Below, piece after piece: positions 49,523-61,802 of a stretch of 64,000 nucleotides of DNA. The DNA comes from Seriola aureovittata. Its lineage: Eukaryota; Chordata; Actinopteri; Carangiformes; Carangidae. A program made the position numbers and the translations under genes. The stretch's first letter is position 1. Every line of letters starts with the position of its first letter. The stretch lies in NCBI RefSeq assembly GCF_021018895.1, contig NC_079376.1:9803001-9867000 (forward strand), in the 5' to 3' direction. The notes below the pieces were generated by a model. It was not told the DNA's origin. It saw only the letters and a list, made by a program, of their open reading frames with translations, and did no database searches.

Positions 49523-49736
49523 TTTTTTTTTTTTTTAAAGTATATTTTTTGGGCTTTTTTTATGCCTTTATTTGATAGTATAGTGGAGAGAGACAGGAAA
49601 CAGGGAGGCAGAGAGGGGGAATGACATGCAGCGAAAGGCCGTCCGATGCGGGATTCAAACCGGGGCCAACTGCAGCGAGGACTGTAGCCTCTACACATGG
49701 GGCGCCTGCTTAGACCACTACGCTACACGACGCCCC
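49523..49736 (-). mobile_element. tRNA-derived SINE, copy 2
   Basis: This is the reverse complement of the copy at 18829-19030, sharing body, CT-rich segment and poly(A) end (T run here at 49523-49536). The B box reads GGTTTGAATCC on the element strand (49651-49661), one base from copy 1. A perfect 14-bp target duplication, AGGAATTTATTCTT, flanks it at 49509-49522 and 49737-49750, showing target-primed insertion. Confidence 0.9.
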
Positions 49737-51542
49737 AGGAATTTATTCTTGACCTTAGAATAATTCATTAATACTGCAGTAATTCATTCTGGGCCATTTA
49801 AAGCTGGGTTACATAATCCTGGAGATGTTAGCATGAGTTAGCTAAACTTTGAAGCTGCACAACCAAAGAAATCCCACCCACCCTCCAAGAGAATTGAAAG
49901 AAATATAACGAAAAATGCTTCTGAAATTCCTCCAGTATCAGTAATGTAAGGTTTTCATAACTGAGCAAACTTACTCTGTTAATGAAGACCATGTGATGCA
50001 CCTGAAAGCTCCAGTGAAAAGTAAAGAAGCGAACTTAAGTGGAAACTGTTCTCCATCCAGTGGGTTCCCCTCTGAAACTGGTTGTGTCTGATCTGACTGC
50101 AGGTGCACATGAGTGGTCAAAGGGTTGATTCACCTGAATTACAAAATGAAACAGTGGTATCTAACCACGCAGTCAGTCTTTGTTTTGTGTGTCCAAGTTT
50201 TGAGACGTCTGCAACAGCGCCTCAACGCAAAGTATGTTTTATTTAATTTGTGGTCCTCACACTGTCACCCAGTAGTTTTCAGTGGAACCACCCTCTTCTG
50301 CAGAAAAATAGGAAACAGGAAAAGCAGAATGTGACACCAGGTTCTTCAGAAAAACATCTCTTTCTGGGAATTGCAATGTATCAAACCCTTTTAAAAAAAA
50401 ACCCAAAAAACCTTTGTATCTTTGTTTGCATCATCACTTCTTGTTAAGTAAAACAGACAAGATGTGACTAATACCTCCGGAAGGGATACCAAAGAACTTC
50501 CCTGGAGGATGGACACAATGGGTGATTCAAAAGCACAGGAAATATCGTAAGGAAAATACCTGCATGAGCCCATCAAAGGTACAGAACAATCACACTAGTT
50601 GAGGGGGGTTTATCTTGCGATGTGCTCATCTGTCAGTGTTTTTGCGCATCTCTGTGGCTTGTATTGCCATTGCCAGTACATACTGTAGGTGTACATCCAT
50701 ATGTGTCGTACAGTGAATAAAAGATTTTTCACCGTGCTTGTGTTTGTGTGCTACATTATTTCTTCAAGACTTAAATGAAGGAGCAGGTTGGAAAAGGAAG
50801 AGCTGCTCATCTAGTTATAATCACCTGACATCTTATGTTCATTTCTCATCCGTATTAAAGATTAGCCAGTTTAAAGTTTCACCTTCCTTGTTGACATGAA
50901 GTTTGAAAATCTGGTTAACGAAGACGTTCAATGCATCTTTTGGTTAGGTGCAAACTAGCTGAACATTACTGTCCGTCCAGTGGTGTGTGCGTGGTTGCAT
51001 GTGTGTGTTTGTTTCTCGTCTGCGGTTCTCAGATGAAAAATTCCAACCTTCCTCCGCTTCTGAAGAGCCACACTTGAGCTGTGACCTCATTTGGATGGTG
51101 AGCACCTGTGGAGTGCAAACAATTATCCCATTAGTGCTAAGAGGGGCTGCTCCCGCTCACCTACAGGAGCCCTTATCCCCGCCCATACCTCCTGCACCAC
51201 CGCATCAACCCTCCTCCGCAAACCCCTCCATTCTCCAGACAGCTTTGGTTTCTCGCAGCTCCCACATCTGAAGGTGGGGAGTATCTCGGAGGTGTGGTAG
51301 CACTCTGAGGAGGACAGGGGGGTGGGGTGGGTGGGAGGGAGTCACGGGGATCAATGGTGTTCTCCTGGTTGACAAAGCTCAGACAAAAAGGGCCTTCTCT
51401 GGCTGAGACAGACGGGCCAGCCCACACACACCTGGATGGCCAGGGGAATTATAAGAAGGCTCGCAGCGCTTCAAAGCCACTCTGCCACCTGTGCTCATTG
51501 CGGCGAATAAGGAGGGGTGTGTGTATGTGTGTGAGGATGTGA

Positions 51543-51550
<8 letters not shown>

Positions 51551-51599
<49 letters not shown>
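51551..51599. repeat. (CA)n microsatellite
   Basis: About 24 CA units, preceded by GT-rich sequence on the same strand (51518-51540), giving a small GT/AC inverted arrangement. Confidence 0.97.
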
Positions 51600-51600
<1 letters not shown>

Positions 51601-51746
51601 AAAGGATTTAAATGTTAAGTCTCAGCGACTGAAGTCCCACTTATCTCAAAGTGATAGATACACACAGACACCGACACTAGCAGCTATACATCCACATGTA
51701 CAGACCAAACAAACAGCCTACAACCTAGCCACACCCCCCCTCCCCT

Positions 51747-51748
<2 letters not shown>

Positions 51749-51807
<59 letters not shown>
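51749..51807. repeat. (AC)n microsatellite
   Basis: About 29 AC units, with a further short array at 51839-51857. Confidence 0.97.
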
Positions 51808-51809
<2 letters not shown>

Positions 51810-53694
51810 CATATAACCATCCGTGTACACACAGATATAAACACACACACACACACAGCTCCATGGTGAGGCTGGGAACCTGGGTGCAGGGCTGCTGTAG
51901 GAGCTGTTTGAAGCCAGCTGTCACAACCTGACAGCCTGTTGTTTTAGAGGCCTTTGGTATGGCCGAGGGGCCGAGGGGAGAAAAACAACACCAGGAATGT
52001 GTACAAGTCAGGACCCAACAGTAAATCCTTCGTCCGTTTCCTTTCTCCCAATGCAGACAGAGGGGAGCAGGGTCGTCCAAAGGAGAGAGCAGAGGGACGT
52101 GGGAGCGCCTCGAGTCTCCCGGACGAGCCACTGAAGTGACCTGCATCTCCCTCACATTCTCGGCTTTTTCTCACACCTTTTTACCCATGTCTTCTCTTGT
52201 GTCATCTCTTGTTTTGCCTTTTTTTTGTATTCTCTCAGTCTCTTTTTGTTCTCCTGCTCTATCCCTTCCTCTCTCCCCTATATGCATCACATATGTGCTC
52301 AACTGTGATTGTTTTTATTATGCGGCTGTTTATCCTGTGGCTGTATTCATTAAGAGCAGACACACACAAACAACCGCTTACAAGGAGAAAGAAAGAAAAG
52401 GGTGGGGAGTTTACAGACGCACAAATACGTTGAACACACATATTCTCTGAGTAATGGATGCAAACACACCCACGAAACTTCACTAATCCAGCTAACGTAA
52501 TACAAATATGAACACAAAAACATACAGTATCATCTGAGTGCCTGCGTGATGAGCGCATAGTGGACGCTGCACAGATGTGGATACAAGACCTGCCTCTTTT
52601 CTCATATGGGAAAATAGGTCCTGCTCCAACAGTATGCAAATAAAGTCAATAACATGCGTGGTCACAAAACACGTGAGCAAGCAGACACAAGACTCTGCAC
52701 ATTGAGAAGGACACAACAAAAGTACCATGTTTCATGAAAGCATCCTGGGAATTGAGAGTGATGTTGCATTGAGAGCTTACCTCAAGGTTTAACATTCCCC
52801 AAAATGGTTGTTTACTTGCTGCAAAGTACAAAAAAAAAAAAGACACATTTGGAGGAAACCTGAATTGCTGCAGTGGTTTTGAACTCCACAGAAAAAGCAT
52901 CTCCATTCCTCTTCTGGTACATCTTCGTGCAAACATCTCGTGATACATTCAGAGTCTTATATCCTGCTTTGAGTTTAGTCGACAGACCTCACATCCTGAA
53001 TCTGATCTTTTCTCACTCAGTGTTGTTGTTCCGCTCTGAGTTTTCGGTCACTGTTTTTTCCAGTACATTACTCTGGCCTCTTTAATCTTAATGCATCCCC
53101 ATTGGTGTACAGTATAAATAAATGAACAAAGCCACAGTGAGTATACACAAAGTTTCACATGACATCAAGTTTCTGTTTTGGTCAAGTTGAAGTACAGCTT
53201 CCTGAAAGAGGCACTCCACCAATTTTACACATCAACTTCAGTTAACTAGTCATGAGGAGTATTACTCAGCCAGTGAAAACAGGTCAGTAATATATTGTGT
53301 GGCTCGAGAGGGAACCAGGTCTGAAAAAAAAAATGATGTCATTAGCACATGCATACAGCAGAAAATTTTGTTTCAGTTTTATTCAATGCTATTATCTAGT
53401 GATAATATTTAACCCTGCTTTGCCAAACAGGCCCCTGTTTGTCTTGTTTAGTATTTATGCAGGACAAAGTGATGTCATTCTGGATGCCATTAATATTGTT
53501 GTAAGATTTGTTGCCTCTAATCTTTGCTTGTTGTCTGATAATAACGTTTGTCAGATTATCAACATTCATGATTAGTTTTACCAGAATTAAAGTATAATAG
53601 AAGCACTGAAATAATGACCAGGTTGTTACAAAAGTCAATTCCTCCACTACGCAATACTATTAATGATTGTTTTGTGTTCTGGGAGCATTTGTCT

Positions 53695-53697
<3 letters not shown>

Positions 53698-53762
<65 letters not shown>
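53698..53762. repeat. (CA)n microsatellite
   Basis: About 32 uninterrupted CA units. Confidence 0.97.
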
Positions 53763-53763
<1 letters not shown>

Positions 53764-54516
53764 GAGAAGGGGTACACCAAAGCCATGACCCTGGTGGTCC
53801 AGTCTGCTATACATCATCGTCCTCAACACTCCTCAAACTCCTCTCTGTGCTTTGAACTGAACACGGTTCACTGAACAAGCTGCTGCCTCCCTATAGGGAT
53901 ACACAGAGAAACCCAGAAAATCACCACAAAACTCTGAGGTGAAACTTTATGGGGCTCTCAAAGGAAAGCCCAACAGATGTTCAAAGACGCTTTTTTTCCC
54001 CAACACCATTGTCCAGGCAGGTCTCTACTTTCTCTGGTGTATATCTCAGTGAACTGCCTTACAGTCAAATATTGTATTTCGAAACATCCTTGGCTTTGGT
54101 TTTAGAAAATCATTTTGTGGTTGTGATTGGAATTCATTAAATAAGAGCAGATAAAATTCTGGTTCAGCCTCATGAAGTGGTAAATCTCATTTTGTGGTTG
54201 TGTCCTCTCCAAGTCTCTCAATGACTAATTAAGTGCCTTGGTAATTACATCATGGCCATGAGAGAAAGGGGAGTGGAGGCGTGGTGGAAGGTCTGAGAGT
54301 AATATTGCTGTTTACACAATTAGAGGGATACTTCTTGGTTATGTGTGTATGTGTGGTTTGTGTGTGTGTGTGTGGTCGGTGAACATTTGTTTCCTCCCTA
54401 CCCTACATGTAAATACAGTGTAAGTGAGTGTTCTGACAATCAAGCACCTGAGCCAACATTACTCCCTTTTCTCCTCCTGGACTGACTGGACAGAATGAGA
54501 TATTGAGACAAAGACA

Positions 54517-54519
54517 GAA

Positions 54520-54574
<55 letters not shown>
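54517..54574. repeat. (GA)n microsatellite
   Basis: GA units with one GAAAGA interruption, about 28 units in all. Confidence 0.96.
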
Positions 54575-54577
<3 letters not shown>

Positions 54578-54935
54578 AAAAAAAAGTGAAAATTAAAGCA
54601 GAGAAACAGTAGAGATGGAGATGGTGCATTTTCGTAAAGGATACCCAACATATGAAAACACTGGCAGGGGAATTCTTTCATGTTCAACATTCTTTCTTCT
54701 TTATGTTTATACATTATTCTTTAATGCACAGAATTAACTTCTTCTGATTCTCTGTATTTTTCATGCTGTTTATGTATTGTGAGTTACTAGCTTTTTCTTA
54801 CTTTTTATGTATATACTTTGTATTTTTGACTATAACACCACACTAAAAGTGCGTCTTTGCAGTGCTAGTGTCTTTGATTGGGCTGTAAGTATTTTATGTG
54901 AATATTATATCTTAAAATGCAGTGCCTTGAGCTGT

Positions 54936-55471
54936 CATGGCCACCGTACCCCCCCCTTCCCATAAAGCTGACCAATCAGTGCGCACTGGCCTCTGCTCTG
55001 GTTCCGCCCACATCTTGCTTCCTTGCGCAGGTGTAAACAATAGTTTGCCCGCAAAAATGGCATCTATGTTATCGGTTTCACCCAGAGTCCGATCTTGAAC
55101 AAGAAGATGACAGACCCATACCACTTTTGCCAGCTAGACAGGAGCAAGATAACTAGCATGCTACTGTGAATAAAGTCGCTGGACAGTCTGCACTGGACTT
55201 CATGTGACCTGGAATCACCTGGAATACTTTTATGAATTGCCCTTTTGACTTTTGTCGTGGACCCTGATGGACTAAAGGAATATGACTAATCGAGGAATGG
55301 ACAGACCATCATGACTGCATCAAGGGTAGGGGTCGCCATGTTTCACTGTCTTGCTGGTTTAAGATGGTAAATCTGAATTAATTACAATGCTAGTAGATCT
55401 AAATGAATTATACTTTTGCGCTCATAGTTACTGAAAATTGAATTGAACGGTTAAATTGTGGATAATTTATC
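54936..55471. other. Unclassified block adjoining the solo LTR
   Basis: The left part has a CCAAT box (ACCAATCAGTG) and a GC-box-like CCGCCC. A broken frame near 55070-55150 encodes an acidic stretch (ESDLEQEDDRPIP) after a frameshift, then stops. It may be a decayed transposon end, but no termini were found. Confidence 0.25.
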
Positions 55472-55476
55472 CGCGC

Positions 55477-55841
55477 TGTAAGATTTAGAAGTTCAAGTTA
55501 ATTCATATATTGCAGTTAATTCACTAAAAAGATTTGTTTAAAAAGTTTACACAATTATTTACATATCTATGTTTACACATTTAAATCATAATATTACATC
55601 TGGTGAACAGTAACGATAAATTGTTGAATCTGCTTATGTGATTCTTTAACAGTTACCTCAGTCTAAGTCACTGTAGCTTCTGATTGGTTAGTTAAGTCAC
55701 ATGACTGTTTGTACGTTGTGGTGACGAGAGTCAGAGGTGTGATCAGTAAAGTACTGCTTGAGAAAGTTATCCATCTCCATTCTGCTGTTTCTTTATATAA
55801 AGAGTGATTCTAACCACCATTCCTCGAACCCTCACGTTACA
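55477..55841 (+). mobile_element. Solo LTR of a retrotransposon
   Basis: A 365-bp block starts TGTAA and ends TTACA, an inverted 5-bp terminus with canonical TG...CA. Both sides carry the 5-bp direct repeat CGCGC (55472-55476 and 55842-55846), the target duplication of integrase-mediated insertion. Inside are a TATATAAA-like element (CTTTATATAAAG, about 55791) and a CCAAT-type CTGATTGG. No second LTR, primer-binding site or gag-pol frame is nearby, so it is a solo LTR left by recombination. A Ty3/Gypsy origin is likely but not proven. Confidence 0.75.
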
Positions 55842-58800
55842 CGCGCTAAGGATGTATGACATGTCAATATTGACAAAGGTTTAAGCTGTATATCTTTGTT
55901 TGTTGCTATGTTGCTTCACACTAGGGAACAAGTCGCTGGCGACCCGGTTAAACAGCACAAAGCCATAAATAATAATGCATACTGACAAATTGTGAGCCTG
56001 AGTCTCCTGATAGGTGACATAGAGTGGGAACTGCCCCGCCCCGATTCCCACTGAGGCCTTTCACGCACTTGGTTTGTTGTACTTTGAGCTTTGCCACTTT
56101 GTAGACCATTTACATGCTCAAAAAGCTCAGGGAAAACCCAGAAAATCATAATAGCTCTTTAATACACTCTTCTACTTCTGCTTAATAACCTTTGCCTGAA
56201 TTTATGCAGTTAGGCGAACTAATGTTAGCTACCTGATAGTGTCCACTGTCATTTCAAATGTTGGCTTGGCATTTCATTACCAAGATAAAATGTCATATAT
56301 TGTCTGATTTTAGTAAAGAATGGTGCTCGGTCAAGAGCTGTGACACAATGGAGGAGTAGTTGATATAGAGATATGTTTTGATACCAGTATATAGTTTATT
56401 ATTTCATTTTAATAGTCTTGTGTGTGGCTGTGATGGTTTAGTTACTTACCCTTTTTATTTTAGTTTTTGTAATAAGGAGTCCCTTTGTTTTCACTCAGGA
56501 ATGGAGGTTACCTGGTTGGGTAATTGAAATCCACGTGTGCTGAAGATCAAGTAATTGTATTAGTGGTGGAAATTGTGATCATTTAATCTGACAATTTTGA
56601 GGTGGAGGAGTGAAGGAGCAGAGACTGACAGACCGCCATTCAGTTTAACATGGACAGTCGTGATGGAAAAACAAGCAGTCTGGTGCAGTTGTGACAGTCA
56701 CTAGAAGCACATTTATGGCCCTTTTTAGAAAGTCGCTGTGTGGATGCCTGTGTTGTAGCTGAGCAGCTTTGAGATGAGAGGCTCTCCAGTGTGTGTGTCT
56801 GGACGGGGAGTATCGGTACTTAGCCGAAGCCAGCTTTTTATTTTATTTTATCAAGGTTAACATTGCTGTTTGTCAGCCCTAAATGTTCAAATTAGACCTC
56901 TGAGTTTTGCCTATTTTGGGGCCACACGGTTCGGCTGAACCAAACTTTCAAATCCAGACAGAAAGTGGCTAACTCTGAGCAGAATAACACATTTTACCAT
57001 ACGGATGATTTTTCCAGCAAAATATTGTATGTACGAATTTTGTTTGAGGAATCACCTGTATCAACATCATATGCTAACAAAAAAAGGTGTAGTTACTCTT
57101 TAAAATGAATTGAGTTTTTGTCTGGAATGTTGTTCCAATAAATGCTGTGGTAGAAAGAAGCAAAGACGGGATCCCGCAGAAAACTCATATCATGTAAAAC
57201 TTTCACTGATGAATTTTTGTGAATAAATGTAATTCCCAGCCTCCCTTCAGAATGCCAATGACCTGTCTACAATCTGACCTACATACAGAATGTATTTATT
57301 TACAAAGAGTAGGTAGCCAACTATTTCACAGCCACATTCTTAACTATGATGTCAATCCCTCTACAGGGACATCGATAATAAACACGTACCACTAGGACAC
57401 TGCATGCTCTCTTGACAGCTGCTCTCGCTTGTTTATGTGCGGCCTGTACATAAATGCTAACACGGGGGTCTACAAGTTTCCAGTCCCATATCAGAGCATG
57501 ACCCTAAATTTGAACCCCCTTCCCAGACTGCTGCACCGGGCTTGGCCCTGTGGGACAACTGCATGGCTTTTGGGGCTGCCCCCTGGCCCGAGGTACACCC
57601 CCCCCCCCCAGGCCCCTGCATTGCCTTGTGCAGCTTCAGTCCTGTGGGAGCCATGTTAAGCAACCCCCTCCGTCCGTGGTTCTCTCACCACCAGGAAACA
57701 GGGGCCTTCTTCTGCACCTCTCGGCTGCAGCGTTTGACAGCTAATATTTTTCTGCCGAATCCGCGTCTGTAATCCGCACTTCCATGTAGGGATCCCGTTA
57801 CGACCTGTCTTGAGTAGGCCAGCTGTTCAAACAGGGTGATTAATTAAAGGAATTCTGTTTGTAAAACAATCCCCGACCTTACTCTCTCTCCCTCCATCTC
57901 ATACTCTCTCTTCCTCCATCCTGCACGCTCGCTCTCTCTCTTCATCATCACTCATTCACACTCTCTCTCTCTCACTCACTCTGGTTTTCTCCCCTCAGAC
58001 TCCCGATGCAGCTCTGGCCAAGCTCGGCAAGTGGTTAGTCCTTATTAAGACCACAGAGCGCAGAGTTTGCGGTCTCCTTGCATTAAGTCTGATTCTCCCT
58101 GAGGTACTGCACATTAGCAAGACAAACATCTCAAATAAAGGAGGTTGAGCTAGCATGTGTGTGTGTTTGCATGTGTCTGTGGATATGATAGTGGTAGTTT
58201 GGGGGGTTGGAGTTCTCAGGGAGGCAGGAGGGGAGGTTTGCAGGGAGGTTGTTTTTTTATTGTTCCATGCCTTGTAGCAGGTGAGGTCTCTTGTTGCCAA
58301 TTTCAGAGCTGGACACTTATTTTCTTTCCTCCCCTCCTCTCCATCTCTCAATCGCACTGGTTTTCGTGAGTAGTGCAGGTGCTTGCTATTCATCACGGCC
58401 GAGACAGATGCCTGAACTCCCATCAGGCTGAGGCGTATGGTGACCTTGCTCATTCACACCGTCCTGCAGCGTCGGGGCAAAGGGTCACGAGGGCTATGTG
58501 CAGAACCAAGGCGGCCTGCGCATACGTGTGCATTTTTTTCTAAATGTACACACACTCTGTTATACAGCTGTCTCATCACGGGGTCCCTGGAGCACATAAA
58601 CCCCTGACTAAAGTGCTTGGAGAAACTAGAGAGGCTCAAGTGCTCATAGGACATGTACCAATCTGGTGAAAGCACAGACTGCGTCCAAGATGTAAACAGC
58701 TTGGGCCGCACCTAGTACACACGAGACATGTATGCACCCGGTGCTCTCAACTGTAGTCTGTCCACAAATGTGCACAGATGTTTCATCGCAGGATACAAAA

Positions 58801-60287
58801 GAGGCCATAAAACCAATTGGACCAAAACCCATAGCACACACGACCTTACACATGCCTCACAATCGGTTCTCCTCCTAAAAAGCCATCAGGGAGTTTTTGA
58901 AACTATTTCTATTAGGAGTCTGGGTTTTGTCTGTCTAACAACATCTGTTGTGAAAAAGGACTTGGTGAAAGAATTAAGGCAAGGCCTCGGATAAGGGGCC
59001 TCGCTACCAGGGTTACTGAACAGTTCGGCTTGTGAACAGTGACTACGCCACCTGGTCAGCTCAGATCTTACACACATCAAACACATCCTGTCACTGGGTT
59101 GAGGGCTGAGATCCTGCACCTGACCTCCTTCACACCAGGGCCCAGTCTCAGGAGCAGAGGCTGTGCCAAGTGCCTGCTTTAAATTCTTGTATCCGGCCTT
59201 AAGTTTACAGAAAGAATGCCCAAACTTGTTATGAATGAGGATAAATCATGGGAAAAGTATGAATTAAAATGAGAAGTGGAGAAGTCATATGGTTAGGGAT
59301 TTTGCTGATTTGTAAAACTGGATAACTCACTTGATCTTTCTATTCTTGTCAGTGAAATCCACTGTTATTTCCTTCATCTGAGCTAAGACGGCAGACAGTG
59401 GGATATGGAGCCTGATGCTAAGCCAACAGAGCTTAATACGGAGAGGTGAAACTTAAAAGTAGAATTACATCGCTGGTGTGTGGCTTATACCAGCCTGAGC
59501 TCTTCCACAACTCTGGATTCCAAACCACTGAGATTCCAGGGAGGTATTAGGTGACTCTAACCGGAAATCCCCTCTCTGTGACCGCTGGCGTTTGTTTTCC
59601 TTAGCTGAGCTCCGAGATGGGTGGCATTGTGGGCCTCACTCATTCTCTCTCTCCCACTTCCAGATGCCTAGGAGGGGAATCGTTAGAGCTGCCTTCATGC
59701 CCGGCTGGCATTGTGTGGATCGGGTCCAGCTTCTAACATGCTGGGCTGCCTGGTTACAGTTTACACTCCTCCCTCGGTCCCTCCCTTCCTCCATCCCTCC
59801 CTCTCCCTTTTCCATTTGGCCCTGCGGCCAAGGCTGTACCACCAGAAAGGAGGTTCACCATTCTCTCTATGGCTGAGAACCTGAAAGACCCTTCCTGCAT
59901 AATTACAAACAGACACATATTCACAATTTTTGGCAAATTGATGATCTCACACCTTTGCTCTGCTGGCTGCCTGACTGTTCCTCAGGAGTGAGCCAAAGGG
60001 CAGGCACCGTCAAGAGGCGTATATGAGTGAGGCTTTGGGCTGGGTTCCTGGCTGGACGGGGCAGCTGGAGGGGAAAGGATCCTGTGTTAATTAAGGCAAA
60101 GGACAAACCCTGTGTGGTGGTAATAGTGACTTGTTTTCCCCTTTTTTGAAAGCAAGATATGTTGAGAAGGAAGTAGGTCAGTATGGAAGAAAAATAAGTG
60201 AAAAGTGGGCAACAAATATAAGTAAAACATGGAATTAGAGGATATGAGAAGAAAGGGGAAAACAAGAAAGGAGAGGGAAGGAGCTGG

Positions 60288-60289
<2 letters not shown>

Positions 60290-60325
<36 letters not shown>
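60290..60325. repeat. Poly(G) tract, 36 residues
   Basis: There are 36 consecutive G residues. Its exact length is likely unreliable in sequencing. It could form G-quadruplex structures. Confidence 0.9.
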
Positions 60326-60326
<1 letters not shown>

Positions 60327-60676
60327 ACATCTTGAGTTGGAAGCGTTCCTTTATCCTGGCCAATCTCGGCTGCACCTGTGATGACAACCCCTTGTGTGCA
60401 GTGCAGTGATTGTGTAACCTGGAATGAAAGGAAGGGGGAGGCTGTGGATGGTGTAAGGGGCTATAGAGGGGGAGAAAATGACATAAAGTGTTCCCCCAAC
60501 TTGTAAATCCATGACAAGACCCAGACAGTCACCCTGAAACCCCCACCCAGCGTCCCCCTGCAGGGCATAGATGGGAGAAAGAAGGGAGGGTGCCAGGGCA
60601 CAAATCCAACATGCTCCCTCCCTACTCCTGTTACCCTTAACCCCCCCCACCCCCCCCACCCCTTTCTTACCCACCG

Positions 60677-60678
<2 letters not shown>

Positions 60679-60712
<34 letters not shown>
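60679..60712. repeat. (AC)n microsatellite
   Basis: About 17 AC units following a C-rich stretch. Confidence 0.96.
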
Positions 60713-60714
<2 letters not shown>

Positions 60715-60899
60715 TCTGCTGGGCAGTGCGTTTCTTCCATTCCGCACAAGCTGTTGTTTTAAATCATAATAGTAACCAGACTGTAATCACATTATTGCAC
60801 ACATGGTGATTTTGACAAGTGGTGGGAGTCATGTGCTGAGGCTTTGGCAGGGTTAGCACACCATTCTCCCAGCTGTGAGCTCAGCCCCAACCCACCCCC

Positions 60900-60901
<2 letters not shown>

Positions 60902-60965
<64 letters not shown>
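60902..60965. repeat. (AC)n microsatellite
   Basis: About 32 AC units. Confidence 0.97.
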
Positions 60966-60967
<2 letters not shown>

Positions 60968-61139
60968 CCTCTATTACTCTCTACCCCCTCCCAGGCAATA
61001 TGTTGCTCCGCTCCGTTCCACTGTAACCTGCATGCATTAGTGCAGCCTAATCTAAATCAGATTTCTGTAAATTGTAGTTACACATGTGCCTTGAGACTGT
61101 CCTCTCCAGAAAAAGCATTTGTTGTTTTGTTCAAACACT

Positions 61140-61802
61140 TACAGTGCATTCAAGTGTTCAGACCCCTTCAATATTTTAACATTTTGTTATGTTGCATGCT
61201 TGCAGCAAATGCTAAAATAATTAAAAAAATCCCTGTTCAGTCTACACTTAATATCCTATAAGGACTGAGTGAAAACAAGAAAACCGAAATATCACATTGA
61301 CAAAGGTATTCAGACTCTTTGCTGTGACACTTGAAATTCAGCTCAGGTTCCTCCGATTTCTCTTGATCATGTCTCTCAGATGTTTCTGCATCTTGATTGC
61401 AGTCCACCTCTGGTGAACTCAATTGATTGACATGATTTGGAAAGGCACACACCTGTCTATATGAGGTCTCACAGCTGACAGTGCATATCAGAGCAAAAAC
61501 CAAGCCAGGAGGTGGAAGGAACTGCCTGCAGAGCTCAGAGACAGGATTGTGTTGAGGCGCAGATCTGGGGAAGGATACAAAAAAAAAAACTATCCTGCAC
61601 TGTAGGTTCCCAAGAGCACAGTGGCCTCCATAATTCTTAAATTTTGGAAAAACCAAGAGTCTTCCTAGAGCTGGCCGCCTGGCCAAACTGAGCAACTGGG
61701 GAAAAAGGGCCTTGGCAACAGAGGTGACCAAGAACCCGATGGTCACTCTAGCTGAGCTCCAGAGATCCTGTGTGGAGACAGGAGAAACTTCCAGAAAGTG
61801 GC
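61140..61802 (+). mobile_element. Truncated Tc1/mariner transposon with IR/DR-type left end
   Basis: The left terminus begins TACAGTGCATTC, followed by an outer direct repeat (GTTCAGACCCCTTC, about 61157-61170) and an inner copy (GTATTCAGACTCTTTG, about 61306-61321). This is the paired arrangement of IR/DR Tc1 elements. The 5' half of a transposase frame follows, and homology ends after its DNA-binding region near 61800. No right inverted repeat was found, so the element is 3'-truncated and cannot move. Confidence 0.78.
61519..61802 (+). pseudogene. Tc1-like transposase remnant (N-terminal DNA-binding half)
   Basis: The frame begins ELPAELRDRIVLRRRSGEGY, the paired-like helix-turn-helix start of fish Tc1 transposases. 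It continues with an in-frame TAG near the ALKVP position, then shifts frame before LPRAGRLAKLSNWGKRAL and TKNPMVTLAELQRS. Stop plus frameshift and the absence of the DDE catalytic domain make it a clear pseudogene. An antisense open frame of about 200 codons over the same bases is spurious. Confidence 0.8.

Larger units (their letters stand above)
49751..54935. other. Non-coding desert upstream of lbh, part 2
   Basis: No exon was recognised. Large (CA)n arrays and a (GA)n array dominate the visible structure. A patch near 53200-53260 (CACTCCACCAATTTTACACA...) resembles words from a common fish interspersed repeat, not classified here. Confidence 0.45.
55847..61139. other. Non-coding DNA
   Basis: No supported exon was found. 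A 48-codon frame follows a pyrimidine tract and AG at 57979-58000 but has no family motif. Visible structure is a G36 run and CA arrays. Confidence 0.45.

Noticed and set aside
57979..58147. An exon-like segment after a long CT tract and CAG at about 58000, open for 48 codons
   Set aside because: The pyrimidine tract is part of a CT-rich simple repeat. The frame has no recognised motif and no partner exon.
57995..58453. A 152-codon - strand open frame
   Set aside because: No domain, splice context or family similarity is recognisable. The composition is unremarkable and a chance frame is likely.
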